This document shows positions 6,888 to 13,657 of a stretch of 64,000 nt of DNA, one piece after another. Every line of letters starts with the position of its first letter. Position 1 is the stretch's first letter. The position numbers and the translations under genes were made by a program. The DNA lies in contig NZ_JAFEJG010000004.1 of assembly GCF_016888335.1 (NCBI RefSeq), forward strand, positions 1,240,001 to 1,304,000, written 5' to 3'. The notes beneath the pieces were generated by a model. That model had not been told where the DNA came from. It did not search any database and worked only from the letters and a program-made list of their open reading frames with translations. The DNA is from Janibacter endophyticus (GTDB lineage: Bacteria > Actinomycetota > Actinomycetes > Actinomycetales > Dermatophilaceae).

Positions 6888-8216
6888 TCAGGTGGGGTCG
6901 GCGAAGCCAGGGAGGTGCCGCTCCATCTGGGCCCGCGCCGGCACCTCGGCACTGATCTGGCAGAGCACCGCGGTGCTGCCGAGGAAGACGCGGTGGATGA
7001 GCAGGTACTCCGGGGGCAGGTTGAGTCGGGTGCTCGTGGCGAACTCCGGGGTCCGGATGTCGCGCAGCGCGGCCGAGACACCCTGGAGCCACTCCCGGCT
7101 GAAGTGATGACGCTCGTGGACCAGCGGCTCGATGAAGGGCCGCAGGTAGGCCAGCATCTCGTCGGCGTCGACGCGCACGCCCGGCCGGACGAAGCCCTCG
7201 GCCCGGAGGCCGTCGATCACAGCCCCTGCATCACCGGCGAGTGCGTCGCGCACGAGCGGACCGATGACCGGCGGCAGCCCCTCTGGGAGCCGCGCGACCG
7301 CACCGAAGTCGACGACCCCGAGCCGCCCGTCGGGCGTGAGCCGGAAGTTGCCGGGGTGCGGGTCGGCATGGAGCATCCCCGCGCGGGCGGGCGAGCCGAG
7401 CGTGAAGCCGAGGTAGAGCTCGCCGACGGCGTCGCGCACGTCCTGGTCGGCCTCGCGGATGATCTGGCTCATCGGCACGCCGTCGAGCCACTCCGTGACG
7501 AGCACGTGCCCGCTGTGCGCGACGACCGCCGGCACCGCCACGTCAGGGTCGCCGACGTACGCGTCGGCGAAGGCCCGCTGATGGCTTGCCTCGAGCGCGT
7601 AGTCGAGCTCCTCGTCGGCCCGCTCGAGCAGCTCATCGGTGACCGCCTTGACGTCGAGGCCGGGGGCGAAGGACCCCACGAGCCGGGCGAGCCGGGCGAT
7701 CTGCTGGAGGTCGGAGCGCAGCGCGACGTCGGCGCCGGGGTACTGGATCTTCACCGCCACCGTGCGGCCGTCGTGCCAGGTGCCGCGGTGGACCTGGCCG
7801 ATCGAGGCGGCAGCCACCGGACGGGGGGTGAGGTCGGTGATCTTCGTGCTGCGCCAGCGCGGCCCGAGCTCACGGGCGAGGATCTCCTCGACGTCGGAGA
7901 GCGGCATCGGCGGGGCGGCGTCCTGGAGCTTGACGAGCATCTCGCGGTACGGCTCGACGAGGTCGTCGGGCATGGCTGCCTCGAGCACGCTGAGGGTCTG
8001 GCCGACCTTCATCGCCCCGCCCTTGAGCGAGCCGAGCACGGAGAAGAGCTGCTCGGCGGCCCGACGCTGCATGTCCTCGTTGACGCTGGCCGCCGACTCT
8101 CCGCGGACGCGGCGGCCCAGCCCGGCGGCCGTGCGCCCGGCGGCGCCGAGCGGCAGGCTCGCGAGACGGGCGGTACGGCGGGCGGTGCCCCGGGGGATCT
8201 GGCTCACACGGCCCAT
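6888..8216 (-). CDS. ABC1/AarF (UbiB) family protein kinase-like protein
   Basis: A 442-residue atypical kinase of the ABC1/UbiB/ADCK group. It shows the family's KxGQ motif (MKVGQTLS, about residue 75), the Ala-rich loop replacing the glycine loop (AAASIGQVHRG), the ion-pair Lys (VAVKIQYP), catalytic HADPHPGN and the metal-binding DFG (VVDFGAVARL). ABC1 proteins act in quinone or lipid metabolism. The M. tuberculosis homologue (Rv3197) lies next to whiB7 and has been linked to macrolide tolerance. The start ATG overlaps the end of the upstream ThiF-like gene by 13 nt, which implies coupled translation. Confidence 0.93.
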   Translation of the reverse strand: MGRVSQIPRGTARRTARLASLPLGAAGRTAAGLGRRVRGESAASVNEDMQRRAAEQLFSVLGSLKGGAMKVGQTLSVLEAAMPDDLVEPYREMLVKLQDAAPPMPLSDVEEILARELGPRWRSTKITDLTPRPVAAASIGQVHRGTWHDGRTVAVKIQYPGADVALRSDLQQIARLARLVGSFAPGLDVKAVTDELLERADEELDYALEASHQRAFADAYVGDPDVAVPAVVAHSGHVLVTEWLDGVPMSQIIREADQDVRDAVGELYLGFTLGSPARAGMLHADPHPGNFRLTPDGRLGVVDFGAVARLPEGLPPVIGPLVRDALAGDAGAVIDGLRAEGFVRPGVRVDADEMLAYLRPFIEPLVHERHHFSREWLQGVSAALRDIRTPEFATSTRLNLPPEYLLIHRVFLGSTAVLCQISAEVPARAQMERHLPGFADPT

Positions 8217-9103
8217 TGTGGCGGGTCGACCTGATCGTCGCCCGAGAGAGGGACTCCCGCACCTGCGGCGACCCCGGGTCCGCACCGTGGGCAGGTCGGT
8301 TGCCGGGACCAGTGGCGGCGCTCGAAGGTCGGTCCGGGTGCGAAGGCGTCGATCGACCACCCGGTGGGCGCCGGCCCGTCGGTCAGCGCCTCGAGCGCCA
8401 GGCTGGCCGCGATCCCCACGAGGATGCTCCGTGTCGTCGCAGCGGTCTCGACCGGCACGAGCGGGCCGACGCGCGGTCCGCTGATCTGGGCGCGGATCCA
8501 CGACCACCCTGGGTCGAGCGCGAGCCGGGTCAGCTCGAGGCACTGGAGGCACGGACCCTCACCCGGCACGACGAGCGGCCCGACGCTCGCGTGGTCGGGC
8601 CCGCACCACACGGGCAGGTGGGGGACGCCGGCCAGCCGCCAGGCCTCGCCCGCCCCGGCAGGGACGGGCACGGTGCTCGTGATGATCGCGAGGTCGACGC
8701 GCCCCTCGGTCTCCTCGTCGGCGATGTCGTGGACGCGCCGCTGCACGTCGGCGAGCCCGGCCTCGCGGAGGACCTCGGTGAGGTGCGCGGGCACCGTGCC
8801 CGCACCGATGACGGCGACCCTCCGGGCGATGGCGGGCGCTCGCTCGGCCTCGGTGACCAGCCCCTGCGCGACGAAGGCGTCGATGATCTCGCCCGCCCGG
8901 TCGCGCGCGATGCCGTGCCCGGCCGCGTCGGCGATGACCGCTGCCCGCACCCGTGACCCGTCGAGCGTGGCGAGCCAGCGGCACTCGTGCGCGCTGACCC
9001 CGGTCGCGACGAGGGCCGTCCGCGGGTCGAGCCCGAGCTGGATCGAGCCGTCCGGGCGGGCGAGCGGATGGATCGGGCGGGTCAGTCGGGGGCGCAGATC
9101 CAT
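8204..9103 (-). CDS. ThiF/TOMM cyclodehydratase-like protein (Rv3196 type)
   Basis: A 299-residue protein. The N-terminal ~90 residues resemble a winged-helix peptide-recognition module. The middle holds a Rossmann turn (VAVIGAGTVPAHL) and the C-terminal half two CxxC knuckles (CLQC and CPRC) that usually hold structural zinc in the E1/ThiF and TOMM cyclodehydratase families. Annotation pipelines often call this family TOMM precursor leader peptide-binding protein. No precursor peptide or YcaO gene is visible nearby, so the substrate is unknown. The start at 9103 gives MDLRPRLTRP; an in-frame GTG/ATG further upstream is possible. It overlaps the ABC1 gene by 13 nt and probably shares its transcript. 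Confidence 0.75.
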   Translation of the reverse strand: MDLRPRLTRPIHPLARPDGSIQLGLDPRTALVATGVSAHECRWLATLDGSRVRAAVIADAAGHGIARDRAGEIIDAFVAQGLVTEAERAPAIARRVAVIGAGTVPAHLTEVLREAGLADVQRRVHDIADEETEGRVDLAIITSTVPVPAGAGEAWRLAGVPHLPVWCGPDHASVGPLVVPGEGPCLQCLELTRLALDPGWSWIRAQISGPRVGPLVPVETAATTRSILVGIAASLALEALTDGPAPTGWSIDAFAPGPTFERRHWSRQPTCPRCGPGVAAGAGVPLSGDDQVDPPQWAV

Positions 9104-9231
9104 CGTCGGTCCTCGTCGTCGCATCGGTGGTCCGGCCACACTGTCACCAGGCGGTCCGGTGGCGTCCTGGGTTGTCCACAGGGGCGAAGGGGGGAGCCGT
9201 CGTTGTCGCTCCGGCCGCCTAGGTTGTCGGC

Positions 9232-9807
9232 ATGGAAGGTTTCTCCGACGTCGAGATCCGGCGCAGCCGGCGCCGCCGCAAGACGGTGTCGGCACATCGC
9301 GAGGGTGACCGGCTCGTGCTCCTCATGCCCGCCGGCCTGAGCGCCCGTCTCGAGGAGCGCTACGTCAAGGAGCTCGGGGAGAAGGTGCTGGCGCGCGAGC
9401 AGCGCCGACGGCCGAGCGACAGCGACCTCCTCGAGCGGGCCGCGCGGCTCTCCGACCGCTACCTCGAGGGCCGGGCGGTCCCGTCGAACGTGCGCTGGGT
9501 GACGAACCAGAGCAGTCGTTGGGGGTCCTGCACGACGAGCGGGCGGACGATCCGGCTGAGTCACCGGTTGCGTGGCATGCCCGACTACGTCATCGACTAC
9601 GTCCTGCTCCACGAGCTCGTCCACCTGCTCGTCCCCGGCCACGGGCCGGACTTCCACGCGCTGCTCGACCGTTACCCCCGCGTCGAGCGCGCGAGCGGTT
9701 ACCTCGAGGGCTGGTCGGGGCGTGACGGCTCGGGTGGGGTCGGGGACGACGAGGCCGTCGACGGCGACGGCGACGAGACCGGAGGAGGTGTCAGCCCAGT
9801 CGGCTGA
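9232..9807 (+). CDS. YgjP-like M48-type metallopeptidase domain protein (DUF45)
   Basis: A 191-residue cytosolic protein with the zinc site HELVH (about residue 127) and a downstream HGPDFHALLDRYP that supplies the third ligand. The preceding NQSSRWGSC is the diagnostic YgjP/DUF45 signature. There is no signal peptide. The last ~25 residues are a low-complexity acidic/Gly tail and overlap the stop of the convergent Nudix gene by 17 nt. The substrate is unknown. Confidence 0.88.
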   Translation: MEGFSDVEIRRSRRRRKTVSAHREGDRLVLLMPAGLSARLEERYVKELGEKVLAREQRRRPSDSDLLERAARLSDRYLEGRAVPSNVRWVTNQSSRWGSCTTSGRTIRLSHRLRGMPDYVIDYVLLHELVHLLVPGHGPDFHALLDRYPRVERASGYLEGWSGRDGSGGVGDDEAVDGDGDETGGGVSPVG

Positions 9808-10354
9808 GCGCCGCCGCGACGAGCGGCCCGATCTCGTCCGCAGAGTCGGCCGGCAGGGCGTCGACCGGCCACCAGGCGAGGTCGAGCGACTCCTCGGAGA
9901 TCTCGTGGGCGGCTCCGGCAGCGGCGACGGCGACGTACCGGACGTCGAGATGCCAGGTGCACCGGCCGAAGGAGCCGACGAGCTCGTGCCGGTCGAGGTG
10001 CACGGGGTCGGGGTGCAGCGTCAGCGCCTCGACGGGGATCCCCGACTCCTCGACCGCCTCCCGCAGCGCCGCGGCCACCACGTCGGGGTCGCCGGGCTCG
10101 AGGTGCCCGCCGAGCTGGAACCAGCGGCCCGCCTTGGCGTGCAAGGTCAGCAGCACCTGCGTGCGGGTGTGGTCGAGCACGAGGCAGCCCACGGTGAAGT
10201 GCTCCGGCGGTCCCACCTTGAGCACGGCGTCCGGGTGCTCGCCGAGGTGCGCGAGGTACTCGTCACGCAGCCCCGCCTGCTCCGAGGATCCGGGCTCCCA
10301 CGCGCGCAGCACCCGGCCGAGGTCGGCGCTGAGCCGCCCGACCGGGTCACTCAC
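9791..10354 (-). CDS. Nudix hydrolase
   Basis: A 187-residue Nudix-fold protein starting at GTG 10354, overlapping the stop of the upstream DUF2342 gene by 8 nt. The Nudix box reads GGHLEPGDPDVVAAALREAV then EESGI. The first conserved Glu of the GX5E part is Asp here (PGD), a mild deviation; the metal-binding REAVEE is intact. The substrate cannot be deduced. Confidence 0.9.
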   Translation of the reverse strand: MSDPVGRLSADLGRVLRAWEPGSSEQAGLRDEYLAHLGEHPDAVLKVGPPEHFTVGCLVLDHTRTQVLLTLHAKAGRWFQLGGHLEPGDPDVVAAALREAVEESGIPVEALTLHPDPVHLDRHELVGSFGRCTWHLDVRYVAVAAAGAAHEISEESLDLAWWPVDALPADSADEIGPLVAAALSRLG

Positions 10355-11786
10355 CCGTGCCGGCCTCGTCCTCGAGCAGCGCCGCGAGCTCGGCGTCGAA
10401 GTCGATGCCCGAGGACGCACCCTCGGTCCCCTCCGACCCCGCCTCGGACCCCTTCGCCCCCGTGCTGCGCTCGACGTAGCCGATGACGTCGTCGAGGTCC
10501 GCCGAGGTCGGCGCGACGTCCGGGTGCGCCCAGGCCGCGTCCCGCGCGGCCGGGCCGCCGGCCGACTCCAGGGCGGCGAAGAGGTTTGCCGCGTCACGCA
10601 GCCGACGAGGCCGCAGCTCGAGCCCGACGAGCCCGGCGAAGGTCCGCTCGGCCGGTCCGCCCGTCGCCCGGCGCCGCCGGATCGTCTCGGCGAGCGCGTC
10701 CGTGCTCGGGAGGTGCCGGCCGGCAGCCTTGGCGGTGACGACGTCGACCCAGCCCTCGATGAGCGCGAGCCAGGTCTCGAGCCGGGTGAGGGCCGCCTTC
10801 TGCGCGGGGGAGGGCTGGGGCTGGAAGAGGCCGCCCGAGAGGGCCTCCTGCATCGCCCCGACGTCGCTCGGGTCGAGGTCGGCGACGGCCCGGTCGACGG
10901 CGGAGGTGTCGATGGCGATCCCGCGGGCGTACTCCTCGACGGCGGCGAGGATCTGCGGGCCGACCCAGGGCACGTCGACGAAGAGCCGCATCCGCGCGGT
11001 CTCCCGGACGGCGAGGTGCAGCCACACCTCGTCGATGTCGACGTCGAGCCCCTCGGCGAGCTCGGCGATGTTCGCGGGCAGGAGGGCAACCCGGTCGGTG
11101 AGCAGCGGGATGCCGACCTCGGTGCCGGTGACCGTGTCGGACGCGAGCGCGCCGACGGCCTGGCCGGTCTGAGCGGTGACGATGGCGCTGCCCATGCGGT
11201 CGATCATCGGGGCGAGCTGGCCCGCGAGCGCGAGCGGGTTGGTGCCCTCTGGCACCCCGAGCGCGGTGAGATTGGGAGCGTCTGGGCCGCTGAGCTGGGC
11301 GGTCATCGAGTCGCGGATCGCGCCGGAGATCCCGTCGGAGACGGGCTCGACGAGCCGGGCCCACAGCGGCATCGTCGCCTCGACCCAGGCCGTGCGCGAC
11401 ATGGCGACGCCGGTGAGCGCGGGAGCCTCGAGATCGGTCACCTCGTCGAGCCACATCCCGGCGATCCGGACGGCCTGCTCGGCGAGGCCGGCCTCGCGCC
11501 CGCCGATCTCGGGGTCACCGGCCTCCTCGGCGACGCGGGTCGCCGCCGCCGTCGCGGCGGTGAGGTCCACCCCCTTCGCCGTGGCCGTGGGGTTGAACAT
11601 CGCGCGCATCTGGTCGGCCATCGCGCGGACCTGGGCCGGGTCGGCGTCGCCGAGGCCCATGGCCGACAGCTGCCGGCCGATCTCGGGGGGCAGCGGGGCG
11701 CCGCCGGTGAGGTCGCGGAAGATCGCGGCGATCTCCTCGGGCAGCTCGTCGCCGTTGCCGCTGGTGGGGTCGACGGGGTCTGTCAC
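10347..11786 (-). CDS. DUF2342 family putative zinc-dependent metalloprotease (Rv3195 type)
   Basis: A 479-residue protein starting at GTG 11786. It is of the all-alpha DUF2342 family annotated either as zinc-dependent metalloprotease or as F420-biosynthesis-associated. A helical motif WLHLAVRETARMRLF (about residue 255) aligns with the family's HxxxRE-type putative zinc helix, but no classical HExxH exists, so catalysis is unproven. The C-terminal ~60 residues are acidic and variable. It is divergent from the PDZ protease gene and 8 nt overlapped with the Nudix gene. The same pairing of DUF2342 and PDZ protease occurs in M. tuberculosis (Rv3195/Rv3194c). Confidence 0.85.
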   Translation of the reverse strand: MTDPVDPTSGNGDELPEEIAAIFRDLTGGAPLPPEIGRQLSAMGLGDADPAQVRAMADQMRAMFNPTATAKGVDLTAATAAATRVAEEAGDPEIGGREAGLAEQAVRIAGMWLDEVTDLEAPALTGVAMSRTAWVEATMPLWARLVEPVSDGISGAIRDSMTAQLSGPDAPNLTALGVPEGTNPLALAGQLAPMIDRMGSAIVTAQTGQAVGALASDTVTGTEVGIPLLTDRVALLPANIAELAEGLDVDIDEVWLHLAVRETARMRLFVDVPWVGPQILAAVEEYARGIAIDTSAVDRAVADLDPSDVGAMQEALSGGLFQPQPSPAQKAALTRLETWLALIEGWVDVVTAKAAGRHLPSTDALAETIRRRRATGGPAERTFAGLVGLELRPRRLRDAANLFAALESAGGPAARDAAWAHPDVAPTSADLDDVIGYVERSTGAKGSEAGSEGTEGASSGIDFDAELAALLEDEAGTGE

Positions 11787-11879
11787 GTGCGCTCCTTAGG
11801 ATGGGACGTCTCGTAGAGCCAACCACGGGGACCCCTCAGAGGTTCCCGCGCCGTCCCCCCCACGATCCGGAGCATCATC

Positions 11880-12956
11880 ATGGACCCTCGCCGCGCCGAC
11901 TCACTCGCGTGGCAGATCATCCGTGTCTCGGGCGTCCTGCTCGTGATCGCCCTGCTCATGTCGGTGATCAAGGTGCCGTACGCGATCGAGGCGCCGGGTC
12001 CGGTGAGCGACACCCTCGGCAGCCGGGGCGAAGGGGAGTCCGCGGCTCAGGTGGTGACCGTCACCGGGGCCAAGAGCTACCCGACGGACGGGAACCTCTA
12101 CTTCACGACGGTGTCGGTCAACGGCAGCCCGGACGAGCACATCAACGTCTGGGAGTGGATCGGCGGGCACCTCGACGACGACGCGATCGTCGTGCCGGAG
12201 GAGCGGGTCTTCGGCACCGGGAACTCGCAGCAGGAGATCCGCGAGATCAACGCCGCGGAGATGCAGGGCTCGCAGAAGAGCGCGATCGCCGTCGCCCTGC
12301 GCTCCACCGGCCACGAGGTGGGGCAGGACAACGTCGTCGCCTCGATCGTCGAGGACTACCCGGCGGATGGCAAGCTCGAGCTCAAGGACAAGATCCTCGC
12401 GGTCGACGGGAAGCGCCAGGAGCGGGTCAGCGACCTCGTCGCGGCGATCTCGGACCGGGGCGTCGGTGACACCGTCGAGCTGACGGTCGACCGGGGCGGG
12501 GTGGAGCGCCAGGTCCGCCTTCGTGCCGAGGACATCGGCAACGGCCGCGCGGGCATCGGCATCGGCATCGAGCCGATCTACGACTACCCGGTCGAGGTGC
12601 GCATCGACGCAGGCAACGTCGGGGGCCCGAGCGCCGGCGCGATGTTTGCCCTCGCGATCCACGACGTGCTCACCCCCGGCGAGCTGACCGGCGGGAAGTC
12701 GCTCGCCGGCACCGGGACGATCAACGACGGCGGCGCCATCGGCCCGATCGGAGGCATCCGGCAGAAGATGGTCGGGGCCCGGGAGGCCCAGGCCGAGTAC
12801 TTCCTCGCCCCGGCGGACAACTGCGCCGAGGTCGTCGGGCACGTCCCGGAGGGGCTGACGGTGCTCGAGGTGGCCGACTTCGAGTCGGCGGTCGCCGCGG
12901 TCGAGGCGGCGGCGACGGGGGACGTGGCCGGCCTGCCGTCCTGCGGGACCCGCTGA
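11880..12956 (+). CDS. PDZ-domain Lon-like serine protease, membrane anchored (YlbL family)
   Basis: A 358-residue protein with an N-terminal membrane anchor (residues ~13-32, VSGVLLVIALLMSVI), a PDZ domain in the middle (VVASIVEDYPADGKL onward) and a C-terminal Lon-type protease domain. The catalytic Ser lies in GGPSAGAMFAL and the Lys in GGIRQKMVGA, the classic Ser-Lys dyad. The protease domain should face outside the membrane. It lies divergent from the DUF2342 gene and upstream of UPF0182, as in mycobacteria. The start ATG at 11880 has only a weak ribosome site. Confidence 0.92.
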   Translation: MDPRRADSLAWQIIRVSGVLLVIALLMSVIKVPYAIEAPGPVSDTLGSRGEGESAAQVVTVTGAKSYPTDGNLYFTTVSVNGSPDEHINVWEWIGGHLDDDAIVVPEERVFGTGNSQQEIREINAAEMQGSQKSAIAVALRSTGHEVGQDNVVASIVEDYPADGKLELKDKILAVDGKRQERVSDLVAAISDRGVGDTVELTVDRGGVERQVRLRAEDIGNGRAGIGIGIEPIYDYPVEVRIDAGNVGGPSAGAMFALAIHDVLTPGELTGGKSLAGTGTINDGGAIGPIGGIRQKMVGAREAQAEYFLAPADNCAEVVGHVPEGLTVLEVADFESAVAAVEAAATGDVAGLPSCGTR

Positions 12957-13011
12957 CCCCTGCCCACCGTGCCCGGGGGGTCGTGAACCTTGCCCGGGCG
13001 GTTGTGGTCGC

Positions 13012-13575
13012 TCAGGCCTCGAGGGTCGAGCGGAGCGCGTGGACGAGGCCGGGGGCGATGTCCTCACCCATCGCGACGCGGTCGTCGCTGTCGTGGGCGC
13101 GCTGACGGAGCAGGCAGATGGCGCGGCCGTCGCGGTGCACGGCGACGAGGAGCCGCACGTCCTGGCGGTCGGGGTGCTGGGCGAGCTGCTCGGCGGCCTC
13201 GGTGGGGTCCTCGGGCAGGTCGCGCTCGGCGCCCGGCGGGACGACGACGCGCTCGAGGGCGACCGCCGCGCCGTGCACGGTGTCGGGCCAGGCGAGGCGG
13301 CCGAGGAGGCTCTCGATGCTGCTCGTCCGGGCGTAGCCCTCCTGCTCGATCGCGGTGATCGCGCCGGGCACGAGATCGGTCACCGACATCGTCTCGCGCA
13401 GGCCGGGCTCGGCGGCGAGCAGCTCGGCGGTCTCGACGAGGGCGAAGACGCGGGGCGCCTGGTCCCAGCCGCGGTCGGCGACATGCTTCTCGGTCTCCAG
13501 CGCGCACCGGGCCAGGGGCTCTGTCACGGGCTGGGATGCGGGCTGGTCGGGCGTCGAGTTCGGCACGAAGGACAT
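13012..13575 (-). CDS. PPA1309 family protein
   Basis: A 187-residue actinobacterial protein of unknown function, recognised by the N-terminal pattern LARCALETEKHVADRGW, the central GYARTSSIESLLGRLAWP and the C-terminal RDGRAICLLRQRAHD. It has no membrane segment or known catalytic motif. It is divergent from the UPF0182 gene with 82 nt between the starts, a placement often kept in actinobacteria. Confidence 0.82.
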   Translation of the reverse strand: MSFVPNSTPDQPASQPVTEPLARCALETEKHVADRGWDQAPRVFALVETAELLAAEPGLRETMSVTDLVPGAITAIEQEGYARTSSIESLLGRLAWPDTVHGAAVALERVVVPPGAERDLPEDPTEAAEQLAQHPDRQDVRLLVAVHRDGRAICLLRQRAHDSDDRVAMGEDIAPGLVHALRSTLEA

Positions 13576-13657
13576 GGTGCCGCACGCGCGTCCAGGCTCG
13601 GTAGGTAGGTTGGGCCCCGCCGCGGCCGCCGGGGCCGCGACGAGGACGAGGTAGTCG

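Noticed and set aside
6731-6955. Plus-strand frame overlapping the small gene stop (ATGA) and running through the repeat array
   Set aside because: Most of its length is the repeat itself and the antisense of the ABC1 gene, with no protein-like pattern.
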